64,000 nucleotides of DNA from Chryseobacterium oleae (GCF_900115055.1 NZ_FOVD01000001.1:744001-808000), one strand, 5' to 3'. Numbered from the stretch's first letter, positions 44,189-53,765 are shown. Made by a program: numbers and translations. The notes: generated by a model not told the origin, from the letters alone.

Positions 44189-45652
44189 TTATTTATTCTT
44201 TGTTGGAACTTTAACACTCAGATGATCTCTTTTTAGCGTGACAGCATTCAGTTTTCCATTGACGAAATCAAATTTTAAAGGGTTCGGATAATCTATAATT
44301 TTAAACCATCCGTTTTTCAGATAAACTAATTCATTGTCATTTTTTCCTTTAAAATGGTCCAATATCAGGGATTCTACATACAGGCGGTTATTTTTTTCCA
44401 CGATCTTAGTATCCATTCCCTGGCCATAAAGGAAATCATCATAGGTTCCGATGAGTTTTTCTTTCAAATCTGAAGGTATTTCCTGAGTTTCTTCCTCAGA
44501 TTCTTTGCTGTTCCAGTCCATCAGGGTCAGAATCTTTTTCTGAGTCTGTCCCATTACAGGAAAACGGTTCGGTTTTTCGCCATTGGCTAAATAGACAAGA
44601 CCGTTCCCATCTTTCATGGTAGCCAGAACATTTCCACCCACTCCGGTATTGGAACCGTTGCATGAAAACCAGTCATAGCCGCTATAGCCAAAAGACTTCT
44701 GCCAACCGTAACTCCATCCGCCAACAGCATCTTTTAAAGCGGACACCGCCGTTACTTTTTTGGCTACTGCATGAGAGATCACTTTGTTGTTTTTATTGCG
44801 AAGCGCATTCTGTATCTCTATAGAAAGTTTAGCTAAATCAGTTGGTGTAGACCACATTCCTGACGCCCCAACCTGTGGCGTGATAGGTAATCCCGTTTTA
44901 ATCACTTTTCCATCTTTATCATGTACAGAAGCAACATTGGTTGGAAATCCCTTTTCATTAGGTTGGGTCATAGTTGTATTTTTCATGCCTAGCGGTGAGA
45001 AAATATATTCTTTGGCTAATTCTGCAATCGGCCTGTTGAAAGTATCTTCCAATGCCATCTGAATAATGACATAACCACCACCACTGTACGCAAAACTCGT
45101 TCCCGGCGTAAAGAGAAATTCAATTTCTTTGTCATATCTCGGGATCTGTCCCAAAAGACTCTGCTTTATGGTCGGAATGGTTTCTCCTTCATAATGGTCT
45201 TCAAATCCACCCTGACTTGTACCAGCCGTATGATTAAAAAACTGTCTCCAGGTCGGGCTGTTGTTTTCCGTAAACTTACTTTTAGGTAAATGCCAACGTT
45301 TTAAGGACTTATCGATCGGGTCATTTAAATTAATCAATCCTTTTTCCTCAAGAATATGACAGAGAAGCGATGTGATGGGTTTTGAAATAGAAGCTGTAGA
45401 GAAAGCCGTATTCTCATCTATCTTTTCATTGGAATTTGTAGATTTTATGCCCCATTGGTTGGAATACACGATCTTATAGTTTTCAAAAACCACAAGACTG
45501 AATCCCGGAAGTTTATACTTTTCTAATTGCGGGTCTATTTTTAAGCTGTCGGTAAGAAAGCTGTAGTCTTCTTTTTTCGACAAAACTTGATGGCTGGTCT
45601 GGCAGCTCGAAAGGATGAACAGAGAAATTAGTAAATAAAGGGTAGTTTTCAT
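44189..45652 (-). CDS. Serine hydrolase, class C beta-lactamase/PBP-like lipoprotein
   Basis: The 487-residue protein begins with a lipoprotein signal (LYLLISLFILSSCQTS, lipobox Cys at residue 17). The beta-lactamase-related domain (about 35-380) has the SxxK motif STASISKPITSLL, a tyrosine motif YSGGGY and a late GNGLVYLANG strand. The C-terminal about 100 residues (IGTYDDFLYGQGMDTKIVEKNNRLYV) form an extra beta domain seen in many flavobacterial members. Family activities include D-amino peptide or ester hydrolysis; true beta-lactamase action is unlikely. It is encoded downstream of, and codirectional with, the AraC-type regulator at 45792. Confidence 0.8.
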   Translation of the reverse strand: MKTTLYLLISLFILSSCQTSHQVLSKKEDYSFLTDSLKIDPQLEKYKLPGFSLVVFENYKIVYSNQWGIKSTNSNEKIDENTAFSTASISKPITSLLCHILEEKGLINLNDPIDKSLKRWHLPKSKFTENNSPTWRQFFNHTAGTSQGGFEDHYEGETIPTIKQSLLGQIPRYDKEIEFLFTPGTSFAYSGGGYVIIQMALEDTFNRPIAELAKEYIFSPLGMKNTTMTQPNEKGFPTNVASVHDKDGKVIKTGLPITPQVGASGMWSTPTDLAKLSIEIQNALRNKNNKVISHAVAKKVTAVSALKDAVGGWSYGWQKSFGYSGYDWFSCNGSNTGVGGNVLATMKDGNGLVYLANGEKPNRFPVMGQTQKKILTLMDWNSKESEEETQEIPSDLKEKLIGTYDDFLYGQGMDTKIVEKNNRLYVESLILDHFKGKNDNELVYLKNGWFKIIDYPNPLKFDFVNGKLNAVTLKRDHLSVKVPTKNK

Positions 45653-45791
45653 TGTATCGTTTTTTAATTGTTAAACATTGATTTCGATACAAATTTGGGA
45701 AAGAAACCGGCCCTGTGCGACCGAGTAAAAAAAGTCGGTCGCATTTAACCAAAAGAATGCGTACGATTAATGTATTCGGACGTACGACTTT

Positions 45792-46946
45792 TTATAAATC
45801 ACTACTTAACAACTGTTTACGGTACAAAGTAGGGGTAAGATCCGTATATTTTTTAAAGGCGGTATTGAAAGAAGATTTTGAATTAAAACCCACTTCATAA
45901 AGGATTTCAAGAACTGTTACCTTCTTTTTTGCAGGATCTTTTAAAATCACTTTTGCCTCTTCTATTCGGTATGTATTGATAAAGTCAAAAAAATGCTGCC
46001 CCAGCTGATGATTGATTAAAAGTGACAGGTCCCGGACAGGAATCTGAGTGCTGTCTGAAACATTCTGAATGGTTAAAGAAGGATCAAGAAAAGGCTTTTC
46101 TTCAACCATATATTTTTTTAATTTGATCAACTCTTCATTCAGTTCACTTTCACTAACAGTCTGAGCTTCACTATTTTTTTCTTCTGAAATGATATCGGAG
46201 ACAAGCTTTAATCTTGAATTGATATTTCTGAATAAACCGGGATGATTTAATGCCTTAAATAAATACCAGCAGATGATAAACAGCTGGAATACAAGAATTC
46301 CGACTTTGATCCATTCGGAGATATATGGATAATCTGAAAATTTAAAAATGTTTTTTATAATGACAATCAGGTATAAAGCCGTCAATACAGACGTAAACTG
46401 AAACAGCCAGTTGTAGGAATTGACATTGACTCCTGCATAATTTTCGCGATACAGCTTTTTTGCTTTCCTCAGCAGGACAAAAACAGCCACAAAATAAGCC
46501 ACAAACTGAATATGGAAAAGAATATGGGTAACCTGCAGCTCAATTCTGCTTTGGCGGTTGATAATAAAATCCATTTTGGAAGCGGCATCCACCATATAAA
46601 AACGAGGCAGCAAGATCATATTCACCACTAAGAACGGCAGCAGATGCAGTATATGCTTCGGTTTAAGCCTAAAATCTGAATAACAGACAGACATTACATA
46701 GAGATAAAAAGCCGGAATCTGCAGGAAAGCCAGCGTACTTCTCAACATCCCCAGGTTGGAAGGGCCATCCGTTACTAAACTCACTAAAGGCTCACTGATA
46801 TCCATTATGTTCACGATCAGAAAAGCCGCAAAAAGAGAATTGCTTAACCTGTATTCTGTTCTGACCGTCAACAAAAAAAATGCAAGAAATAATGAAATAA
46901 ACAGGGAGATTCCTGTCACGATAATTAGTACATTGATCTTATCCAT
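45792..46946 (-). CDS. AraC-type transcriptional regulator with N-terminal membrane domain
   Basis: In this 384-residue protein about seven hydrophobic segments fill residues 5-240, and the C-terminal 100 residues carry an AraC/XylS double helix-turn-helix (PVRDLSLLINHQLGQHFFDFINTYRIEEAKVIL ... TVLEILYEVGFNSKSSFNTAFKKYTDLTPTLYRKQ). The end matches the family signature closely. It may sense a membrane or extracellular cue and control nearby genes. The serine hydrolase gene lies 139 bases downstream on the same strand and is a natural candidate target. Confidence 0.85.
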   Translation of the reverse strand: MDKINVLIIVTGISLFISLFLAFFLLTVRTEYRLSNSLFAAFLIVNIMDISEPLVSLVTDGPSNLGMLRSTLAFLQIPAFYLYVMSVCYSDFRLKPKHILHLLPFLVVNMILLPRFYMVDAASKMDFIINRQSRIELQVTHILFHIQFVAYFVAVFVLLRKAKKLYRENYAGVNVNSYNWLFQFTSVLTALYLIVIIKNIFKFSDYPYISEWIKVGILVFQLFIICWYLFKALNHPGLFRNINSRLKLVSDIISEEKNSEAQTVSESELNEELIKLKKYMVEEKPFLDPSLTIQNVSDSTQIPVRDLSLLINHQLGQHFFDFINTYRIEEAKVILKDPAKKKVTVLEILYEVGFNSKSSFNTAFKKYTDLTPTLYRKQLLSSDL

Positions 46947-47281
46947 TTTTTGTTTCTGTTTGTTTATAAATTGTTTTCAAAGAAATTAGTTTCCAGCTTA
47001 TGAGGAGTTCTTACAACTGTCACAGCAGCTAAATATTCAAAAGTGAACGGTACAAATATAGATATTAGGCAGGATTTGTTTGCGTGTTTCTCATGAAAAA
47101 ACCTCGCTGGATGTGAATACTACTAATGAGTGTAGTAAGTGACCTTCTCAAAAAAAGCTTTAAAATCTTTTGTGAAAATTTATTTAACGCAAAGTTTCAA
47201 AGTAATATGCTTTAGTTTCAAATTGGGCAGAGAGATACGGCTTTACCACTGAATAAGCGGACGTTTTAGCAGGTAGAAATA
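46947..47281. other. Intergenic region, nothing recognisable
   Basis: The stretch between the AraC-type regulator and the terminator at 47282 shows no ORF or repeat. It should contain the regulator's promoter, but no clear TTTG/TAnnTTTG pair was found. Confidence 0.4.
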
Positions 47282-47316
47282 AAATATAAAAGAGTGACCA
47301 AAAGCCACTCTTATTT
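47282..47316 (-). terminator. Bidirectional-looking terminator
   Basis: AAGAGTG (47290-47296) pairs with CACTCTT (47306-47312) around a 9-base loop, with T-rich tracts on both sides (ATTTTT on plus, TTATATTTTATTT on minus). It sits 55 bases beyond the stop of the gene at 47367-47909. A second perfect inverted repeat AATACTG/CAGTATT follows at 47323-47343. Confidence 0.75.
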
Positions 47317-47366
47317 TTCATCAATACTGATCAGTACAGTATTAATCTGTTTTAAAAATATCAGTA

Positions 47367-47909
47367 TTAATTGACACCAGGACCAATTAGTTCCGTGGTC
47401 AGGTATACAGATTTTAAAAGGTTCTTACGGTCAAACATTAAGATCGTGTAGTGTTTTCCTTTTTTGAAAGTCAGTTTTGAGCCACCCGGAAGTTCAGTGT
47501 ACTCGCCGAGTTTTTCTGTTGTAGCGCCGTATTTACTGAATTTGGCCGTACTCTGCTGAAGCGTCGTTTTGTTCAGGGCAAGCTGATACGGAAGTCCTTC
47601 AACAACCGCTCCTTTATCATCCTCCATATCAAAAGACATCTCGTTAATCGTTTTATTGTTTCCAAGGCTGGCATAAAGCAACACACCTGATTTTGTGATC
47701 CACTTGGCATATTTTTCATCATTAGCATCTTCATAGAAAATAGTTTTCACATTCAGCGCTTTTGAAATTTTGTCCGGTGTCTGAGGAAAAATAAATTCAT
47801 CGTTTTTGTCCAGTAAGGAATTCAAACCTGCGTTTTGCTGCGAGAATGCCGTGAAGCTTACCAGCTGAAATACGATGGTCAGGACTAATGTTAATGGTTT
47901 CATCTGCAT
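47367..47909 (-). CDS. Hypothetical secreted protein (180 residues)
   Basis: A Sec signal peptide (MKPLTLVLTIVFQLVSFTAFSQ, starting at Met1 or Met3) precedes about 155 residues of mixed alpha/beta sequence without cysteines. It has a long acidic central section (FYEDANDEKYAKWITKSGVLLYASLG) and an end TLIMFDRKN-like strand followed by SVYLTTELIGPGVN. No family is recognised. It is probably periplasmic. It is transcribed alone, with a terminator 55 bases downstream. Confidence 0.65.
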   Translation of the reverse strand: MQMKPLTLVLTIVFQLVSFTAFSQQNAGLNSLLDKNDEFIFPQTPDKISKALNVKTIFYEDANDEKYAKWITKSGVLLYASLGNNKTINEMSFDMEDDKGAVVEGLPYQLALNKTTLQQSTAKFSKYGATTEKLGEYTELPGGSKLTFKKGKHYTILMFDRKNLLKSVYLTTELIGPGVN

Positions 47910-48021
47910 AATTACTGTTTTTAATATTTAAAATTTGGTGGTTAAAGATATTAAAATTAGCTCATTTCAGGGCAGGAAAACTCAAATTAAGGTTCCGGAT
48001 ATTGTACTGGTTCCTCTGAAT

Positions 48022-48543
48022 TTATCCCATAACGTTGTTCACACTAATCTCAAATAAACTGACGGAAGCATTGTCATAGTGTGCCGGTAATCCATCCGTG
48101 TTTTTAAGTTCTTTCAATCCCAGAAAATCGAATCCGCATTTTGTATAATAGTTAATCAACCCCTGATTTTCGCCGACCGTATCCAGACGGATATATTTCT
48201 TTCCGTTACTTAAAGCATATTCCTTAGCCCAATGCACTATATCTTCCACAAGGTTTTGTCCCTTGAATTCGGGGTTTGAAGCAATTCTGTGAATGTAAAC
48301 TGCAGGATCGCTGTTGCGCTCTTCCCAAATCTGAGGATCATCAAATGTAGTCGCCCAGACACATGCAATTTGATCATCAATCACAATCTTCCATTGTCTT
48401 TGTTCATCAATTTCTGTCTCTATAAGGCTCCGCTCAAATTCCGGCCACTGAACCACATGCTTTAATTTCTGAAAATCCGTAGCTATTGTATACAGCCTGA
48501 AAATTTCTCCGATATCCTGAGTAGTGGAATTTTGTATCTCCAT
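48022..48543 (-). CDS. GNAT-family N-acetyltransferase
   Basis: I start at 48543 (MEIQNSTTQDIGEIFRLY), the usual N-terminal position of GNAT proteins; an ATG 81 bases upstream would add 27 unlikely residues. The 173-residue protein has the acetyl-CoA binding region IHRIASNPEFKGQNLVEDIVHWAKEYA, whose loop has EFKGQN in place of RGxGxG/A, then IRLDTVGENQGLINYYTKCGFDF. The substrate is unknown. Confidence 0.8.
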   Translation of the reverse strand: MEIQNSTTQDIGEIFRLYTIATDFQKLKHVVQWPEFERSLIETEIDEQRQWKIVIDDQIACVWATTFDDPQIWEERNSDPAVYIHRIASNPEFKGQNLVEDIVHWAKEYALSNGKKYIRLDTVGENQGLINYYTKCGFDFLGLKELKNTDGLPAHYDNASVSLFEISVNNVMG

Positions 48544-48825
48544 AATAGTCCCTTTTTGCTTATTAATGACACCGTCCATATTTGTTTTCGGGCTTCCCAA
48601 GCTGTAAAACTTAAGATTAATCAAGGTTATCCCAATGCTTTTACACTTCAGTTAATGCCCAATAAATAATGATAAAGGTATCACCACAAATCCAAAAGTA
48701 ACAGGTACAGATTTCGAATATTTACCTACCACAGATTGGAAATACACAGATCATCCCGGCGATTAGATTTTTAAAGTATTCGCCATTGATTTTAAATTCA
48801 ATAATATTGTTAACTCAATGAAAAT

Positions 48826-49263
48826 TTAGTTTTCCCGGCACGCGCATTCATGATGCTCGTTGATGTATTGTATCGATTCCATGCACATTTCCTTCAGTAC
48901 GGAGGTATCGATATCGGACAGTTTTTTCACGTAGATACAGGCTTTGCTCATTTTGAATTTACCCAGATTGGCAATTAAGGTTTTACTCTTTTCCGTCTCA
49001 GAATAAACATAGAGCGAAAACGCGGCCTTTCTCGGTGAAAATCCAAGAACTGGGGCATCACCTTCGTGTCCGCTGGCGTATTTATAGTGATAATTCCCGA
49101 ATCCTATTATCGAAGGTCCCCACATTTTGGGTTCAAAGCCGGACCATTCCTGCATCAGTTCTATAAGGCGGAAACTGTCTGCTTTCTTTTGTTCGCTGTC
49201 AGCATAGGAGTTGATGAAATCTGCTACATCTGCTCCCGTGTAGTTCGTTTTGGTCTTTGCCAT
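48826..49263 (-). CDS. DUF1801 family protein
   Basis: The 145-residue cytoplasmic protein matches the DUF1801 pattern along its length: DVADFINSYADSEQKKADSFRLIELMQEWSG, then MWGPSIIGFGNYHYKYASGHEGD, GFSPRKAAFSLYVY and LGKFKMSKACIYVKKLSDID. Members are small proteins of unknown function. The tail ends in HHECACREN. It is 15 bases downstream of the DUF2200 gene, in one operon. Confidence 0.85.
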   Translation of the reverse strand: MAKTKTNYTGADVADFINSYADSEQKKADSFRLIELMQEWSGFEPKMWGPSIIGFGNYHYKYASGHEGDAPVLGFSPRKAAFSLYVYSETEKSKTLIANLGKFKMSKACIYVKKLSDIDTSVLKEMCMESIQYINEHHECACREN

Positions 49264-49278
49264 CGTTCCGGATTTTGA

Positions 49279-49641
49279 TTACTGTCTTAAAATCTTTTCT
49301 ATCTTTTTACCTTTCGCCAGTTCATCAATCAGTTTATCCAGATACCTGGCCTGTTTGGTCAGCGGAGTTTCAATTTCCTCTATTTTGTAGCCGCAAATGG
49401 TGCCCGTTATTAAATGCGCATTCGGATTCAGTTTTGCTCTCTTGAAAAACATTTCAAAAGTCACTTTTTCATCGATAAGTTCCTGTAGTTTTTGCGTATC
49501 AAATCCCGTCAGCCACTCTATCACCTGATGCAGTTCTTCAATGGTTCTGCCTTTAGTTTCTACCTTCTTGATGTAGTGCGGATAAACGGACGCGAATATC
49601 ATTTTGGCAATACGCTGGTCGTGTTTAGGGGTTGTTTTCAT
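49279..49641 (-). CDS. DUF2200 family protein
   Basis: The 120-residue protein matches DUF2200 throughout: KMIFASVYPHYIKKVETKGRT, EWLTGFDTQKLQELI, FFKRAKLNPNAHLITGTICGYKIEEIE and RYLDKLIDELAKGKKIEKILR. Function is unknown; the family is widespread in Bacteroidetes and Firmicutes. Its start is 52 bases below the stop of the beta-lactamase gene. Confidence 0.88.
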   Translation of the reverse strand: MKTTPKHDQRIAKMIFASVYPHYIKKVETKGRTIEELHQVIEWLTGFDTQKLQELIDEKVTFEMFFKRAKLNPNAHLITGTICGYKIEEIETPLTKQARYLDKLIDELAKGKKIEKILRQ

Positions 49642-49693
49642 ATCCGAATTTTTATTAAAGAAATTTACTTATTAATTCCAATACTTCAGCAAT

Positions 49694-50578
49694 TTATTTC
49701 GTCATAAAATTCCAAGTAGCTTTGGTTAGATCTGCTATTATTTTTTCGGTGTCTTCTCTTTTTTCTGTGATATTTTTTAAATAAATTGAAATAATAAAGT
49801 GCTTTCCGTTCGGAAGTTTTACAATTCCCACATCATTCATGGCTGCTCTTAAATTATTTTCATTGGTTGATGAAATTCCAGTTCTGTGCGCCAGTTCAGT
49901 TCCTTCCGGAAGTCCAGCTTTCATCCACGTCAGTCCTCTGGAAGTTTCCACCATAATCTGATAGAGGTATTGGGTCGTGGCTTTTTTCAGCACTTTTCCT
50001 TTGTAGAATTTCTCCAGCAGATCAGTGGTTGCCAAAGGAGTTGTCGTGTTGATGTACAGGTTTTTCCATATCCGCATTTCCTCTTCGTTTACTTTGATCA
50101 CGAAATCTTTGATTCCCTGACGGTTGATGAATTTCTGAACGGTTTCAGGACCTCCGATTAATTTCAGAAGAATATCACATCCGTTGTTGTCGCTGTGTGA
50201 AACGGTATATCTCAACAGCTGATCGATGGTCAGATACATATTTCCATTGGGATATTCATCTTTTATCGGACTCCAGGTATCCTGCTGTAAATCTTCCTTT
50301 TTAATGAAAACTTTCTGTGCTAAAGAGATTTTTCCCTTATCCACCAGATTTAAGGTAGCCAAAGCAATATGAAATTTGAAAACACTCATCATTGGAGCAT
50401 TCAGATGACCGTTAATATTCAGGGTATCTTTGTCTTCAATGCTTTTTATGGATATTCCTACGGTTGCATTTTTGGTAGAAATAATTTGTTTGAGCTCTTT
50501 ACGGAGATCATCTATATTTTGGGCCAATGCCTGAGCCGAAAAGAGGAAGGTCAGGCAAACGAATATAATTTTTTTCAT
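49694..50578 (-). CDS. bla: Class A beta-lactamase (CIA/CGA-like, subclass A2 style)
   Basis: The 294-residue protein has a signal peptide (1-19) and class A motifs: MMSVFKFH (Ser65, Lys68), SDN at 129-131, a glutamate cluster EEE at 165-167 in the omega-loop position, and HRTG (231-234) where most class A enzymes have K-T-G. The arrangement resembles the intrinsic extended-spectrum class A enzymes of Chryseobacterium (CIA, CGA) and the Bacteroides group (CfxA, CepA). It would hydrolyse penicillins and cephalosporins in the periplasm. It is 7 bases downstream of a serine hydrolase gene and part of a minus-strand run from 52.7 to 48 kb. Confidence 0.88.
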   Translation of the reverse strand: MKKIIFVCLTFLFSAQALAQNIDDLRKELKQIISTKNATVGISIKSIEDKDTLNINGHLNAPMMSVFKFHIALATLNLVDKGKISLAQKVFIKKEDLQQDTWSPIKDEYPNGNMYLTIDQLLRYTVSHSDNNGCDILLKLIGGPETVQKFINRQGIKDFVIKVNEEEMRIWKNLYINTTTPLATTDLLEKFYKGKVLKKATTQYLYQIMVETSRGLTWMKAGLPEGTELAHRTGISSTNENNLRAAMNDVGIVKLPNGKHFIISIYLKNITEKREDTEKIIADLTKATWNFMTK

Positions 50579-50585
50579 ATGGATT

Positions 50586-51641
50586 CTATTTCAAAAGTTG
50601 ACTTTCTCTCACAATTTTTCTCACCTGCTGCTCAAAATAATAAGCAATATCAAAATTTTCATTGGCTGTATTTTCCATGATAACTACGCTTGTTTTTGTT
50701 TTTGGATAGTATAAATTCACCGCTGTAAAGCCTTCACCCGGATGAAAACCTGTGTGCCCGATTTCTTTAATGCTGTCTTTATCATTAATTCTCAAACCAT
50801 AGCCATAACCAATCGGTTTTTCGCCGAAAACCGGATGCCCGTTTGTTATGGCGTAGCTGGTCATCAGCTTATAGGTTGCGGGTTTCAATAGTTTTCCGTT
50901 GTGCAGAAATTCGTTCCATTTGGCGAGATCGGATGCTGTCACAATTAAATGGCTTCCAAAATAATGATCTGCACTGAAAGCCGAATGCTCATTGAGTTTT
51001 ACAGTCCCGTCTTTTCGGATGGTGTGCCCTTTTGTTAAGAATGTACTACTCGTTTCATTCGGATAATAACTGTCATTCATCTTACATCTTTTGAACAAAG
51101 CTGTTACCAGTTCCTGAAAACTTTTACCACTTTGTTTTTGCAAAACCTGTCCTGCCACAAAATATCCGACATTGGAATAGCTGAAATCAGTTCCCGGTTT
51201 AAACTTCAATGGTTTGTCCATATTATCGCTGTTTAGACCTGAAGTGTGATTGAGTAAATGATTAACAGTAACCGTATCTGCCCATGAATATTTAAAATCC
51301 GGCAAATATTTGCGGATGGGAACATTCAGATCAATTTTCCCTTTTTCGACTTCCTGTAAGACTAATGTAGCTGTAATCTGCTTGGCAATCGACATGGTTG
51401 AGAATTTGTCGGAAACTTTCAGAGGCGTTTTTGTATTGAAATCCGCAAAGCCATGTGCCTGTGCATATTTGGTTTTTCCGTTTTGCTGAATGTAAACGAC
51501 TCCGTTAAAACTCCTTGGATTTGTGATCTTCAACAGGCTGTCAATTTTTGCAGAATAGTCGTCTTTTTGCTGTGCAGATGAGTGGCAGCCTGTCAGGAAA
51601 ATGGTTGCTGCAATGAATGTCAGTTTAAAAATGTGTTTCAT
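50586..51641 (-). CDS. Serine hydrolase, class C beta-lactamase/PBP-like lipoprotein
   Basis: The 351-residue protein has a lipobox (FLTGCHSSAQQ, Cys19), SxxK in STMSIAKQITATLVLQ, a YSN motif in FSYSNVGYFVAG and HTGFHPG replacing KTG near the end. It is shorter than the 44189-45652 relative and lacks the C-terminal extension. Family members are peptidases or esterases. It precedes the class A beta-lactamase gene by 7 bases. Both enzymes act in the envelope, so a joint role in beta-lactam response is possible but unproven. Confidence 0.8.
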   Translation of the reverse strand: MKHIFKLTFIAATIFLTGCHSSAQQKDDYSAKIDSLLKITNPRSFNGVVYIQQNGKTKYAQAHGFADFNTKTPLKVSDKFSTMSIAKQITATLVLQEVEKGKIDLNVPIRKYLPDFKYSWADTVTVNHLLNHTSGLNSDNMDKPLKFKPGTDFSYSNVGYFVAGQVLQKQSGKSFQELVTALFKRCKMNDSYYPNETSSTFLTKGHTIRKDGTVKLNEHSAFSADHYFGSHLIVTASDLAKWNEFLHNGKLLKPATYKLMTSYAITNGHPVFGEKPIGYGYGLRINDKDSIKEIGHTGFHPGEGFTAVNLYYPKTKTSVVIMENTANENFDIAYYFEQQVRKIVRESQLLK

Positions 51642-51704
51642 TGATATTTTGTTACCGCGTTGGTTTTGGTTTTTTAAATGATTTATAATAGCCAGGTTTG
51701 TCTA

Positions 51705-52223
51705 TTATTTTTTTACTTTTTTTAAGGCATCAAGATACTTCTTCTTTACCCCATTATCTTCTTCCTTTTCGCATAATATTTCAATTTCCGGCAACAGCTT
51801 TTCATTGTTTCCAGTTTTTAATTTCAGTATTTCAGCCAGTGCATAAGCTGTAGCCCAGCGAACCACCGTCCCTTTGTTATCTGCGTTATTTAAAAGATTC
51901 TCAATGGCTTTGTCAAGCTGAGTTGGAAAAAGCTTTGCGACATTTCCGATCACTTTTGCACTTTCCCACTTGACTCTGGGTTCTTCGTCTTTTAATGTCC
52001 CGGTAACGTACTCTAAAACACTTTCATCAGCAATGGCCGGATCTTTATTAGTGGCATACTCTATAGCTTCAATGCAGGTTGCTTTATCTGTTGCTTTTTG
52101 TTGTTCAGCATAGGCCAATAATTCTTCAACTGGTAACTCCTTTTTAATCAGCCATTCTCCGATGGTTGACACTTTACCTTTAGCCTTAATGGTTTTGTCC
52201 TGAAATACCTGTTCTATCGTCAT
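51705..52223 (-). CDS. HEAT-like repeat protein
   Basis: The 172 residues are entirely helical, with repeated amphipathic helix pairs such as TCIEAIEYATNKDP, SVLEYVTGTLKDEEPRVKWESAKVIGNVAKLFP and TVVRWATAYALAEILKL, the pattern of HEAT or PBS-lyase HEAT repeats. There is no catalytic motif; it is probably a protein-binding scaffold. It lies 11 bases below the stop of the GNAT gene. Confidence 0.68.
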   Translation of the reverse strand: MTIEQVFQDKTIKAKGKVSTIGEWLIKKELPVEELLAYAEQQKATDKATCIEAIEYATNKDPAIADESVLEYVTGTLKDEEPRVKWESAKVIGNVAKLFPTQLDKAIENLLNNADNKGTVVRWATAYALAEILKLKTGNNEKLLPEIEILCEKEEDNGVKKKYLDALKKVKK

Positions 52224-52234
52224 ATCTTAAATTA

Positions 52235-52717
52235 TCAAATGAGTTTGTATATCAATTCTTCTATTTCCACTTGTCGTGCATTGGCAAAAAAATGATCCGT
52301 TCCGATTTTGGTGAAACCATTGTTCTCCAACACTTTTTGTGATCCCCAATTATCAAATGCAACCCGCCCGAAAATAGGTCTGGCCTTTTCAATGGTCAGA
52401 AATTTTTCAAGTGCGGCTGTTGCAATTCCTTTTCCCCAGAGATTTTTATCGATCAGATAAGTAATTTCAGCGTCGCCTTCCCGTTCAAATTTCGCAACAC
52501 TTCCTACGATCACATCATCCATAAGAATGGTTTGATTATTTATAGTCGGATCATTCAAATGCTTGGTGTACTTGGTCAGATAAGCGGTTTTGTCCGTAGG
52601 ATTCTCAGGAGTGAATGCCGCCATGTAGATAGCATCTTTATCAAGTTGAAACTGAAAGAAATGCTCTAAGTCGGCTTCTTCCGTTGGTCTGAGTTGTATG
52701 TCTGGTTTAGGATTCAT
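52235..52717 (-). CDS. GNAT-family N-acetyltransferase
   Basis: I start at 52717 (MNPKPDIQLRPTEEADLEHFFQFQ), which matches normal GNAT N-termini; an upstream ATG at 52759 is possible. The core TYLIDKNLWGKGIATAALEKFL contains the acetyl-CoA pyrophosphate loop WGKGIAT, followed by FGRVAFDNWGSQKVLENNGF, as in RimJ/RimL-type acetyltransferases. The substrate may be a protein N-terminus or a small amine. Confidence 0.82.
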   Translation of the reverse strand: MNPKPDIQLRPTEEADLEHFFQFQLDKDAIYMAAFTPENPTDKTAYLTKYTKHLNDPTINNQTILMDDVIVGSVAKFEREGDAEITYLIDKNLWGKGIATAALEKFLTIEKARPIFGRVAFDNWGSQKVLENNGFTKIGTDHFFANARQVEIEELIYKLI

Positions 52718-52915
52718 GATCAGGTTTTGCTTTTTACAAAATTCTATTTTTTCAGACACATATCTTAAAAATAATGGGTCAATTTTATGTCAGTCATCAA
52801 AAAAACATACAACAATTTGTTTTTCAATCATTTAAATACCATACAGAAATACAGCAGATTAGAAGGAACTTATAAAAACAAATTGAATCTTAGCACGATC
52901 TTCTGACCTATTCCT

Positions 52916-52923
52916 TATTTTTG
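52916..52923 (+). promoter_or_regulatory. Minus-7 box of the DUF1826-like gene
   Basis: TATTTTTG fits TAnnTTTG exactly, 37 bases before the ATG at 52960. A minus-33 TTTG at proper distance is not evident. Confidence 0.4.
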
Positions 52924-52959
52924 CAGGGAATTAAACGACCGGTCACTTTATTCAATAAC

Positions 52960-53658
52960 ATGAGCAATACATTTTCTGACAACAGTCAAATTGAAGTGGT
53001 TTCTTCTTTTTCCGAGCTTATTAATACCAATTTTAAGGGCGCTATGAATGCCGTTTGCTGGCATAGAAATTTAACTGGAGATTTTGAAGAAATTGTGTCT
53101 CAACTTCAGTTACATGAAAATGTTACAGAAGTTTCCGCTGAAAATCTTTTAGCCCTGCAATTATCTGAAAAGGGGAATCTGGCAAGGCAAACCATCTTAA
53201 GTGATTTGCAGTTACTGACCGATTTCGGAGCACTTCCTTCTCTCAATTTACTGAAACATTATGAGCGGGATGAAGAGCTCGGTTTTATTTCAACCGATGT
53301 ATATTCTTATCATGTAGACCGTTCACCTGTTGGTACCAATACTTTTTTATGCACCTATCATGGTACTGCCAGTGATATTCTGCCCAATGATCAGGTGGAG
53401 CAAAAGGTTTTGATTCCGGAAATCCGGGAAAAGCTTAAAGCACTACACGACGGGCCGGAAGAGGAATTTGAAGACTTTCTGAAAGAGTATTTCTTCGATC
53501 TTCATTACCAGCCTAAGCCTCATGCAGAACCTGTGAATTTAGGAAAAGGACATCTTTGGAAAATCGCAGTGGATCATCCGGAACAGCAGGCTTTACCCTG
53601 TGTTCATAGGGCTCCTGTGGAAAATGATGGGGAGTATAGGTTGCTGCTGATTTGTTAA
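52960..53658 (+). CDS. DUF1826-like protein
   Basis: The 232-residue cytoplasmic protein starts at ATG 52960; the earlier TTG at 52921 lies inside the likely promoter. The pattern YSYHVDRSPVGTNTFLCTYHGTASDILPND and the C-terminal LPCVHRAPV resemble DUF1826, whose members share HVDR, CTYxG and HRxP. The paired histidines and aspartate could bind a metal. Function is unknown. It is alone on the plus strand before the phospholipase-like gene. Confidence 0.65.
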   Translation: MSNTFSDNSQIEVVSSFSELINTNFKGAMNAVCWHRNLTGDFEEIVSQLQLHENVTEVSAENLLALQLSEKGNLARQTILSDLQLLTDFGALPSLNLLKHYERDEELGFISTDVYSYHVDRSPVGTNTFLCTYHGTASDILPNDQVEQKVLIPEIREKLKALHDGPEEEFEDFLKEYFFDLHYQPKPHAEPVNLGKGHLWKIAVDHPEQQALPCVHRAPVENDGEYRLLLIC

Positions 53659-53765
53659 ATGATTCTTTAATTTATACTGAGTTGATGAAAATATCACCCT
53701 AAATCGTTATTTCAAAACAGTTGGCTAAAAAGTAAATTTGGTTACTAATAACTAAATCTACAGCC

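Noticed and set aside
48544..48624. 27-residue N-terminal extension of the GNAT gene
   Set aside because: The GNAT fold begins at MEIQNSTTQD, and the extension lacks family-like sequence.
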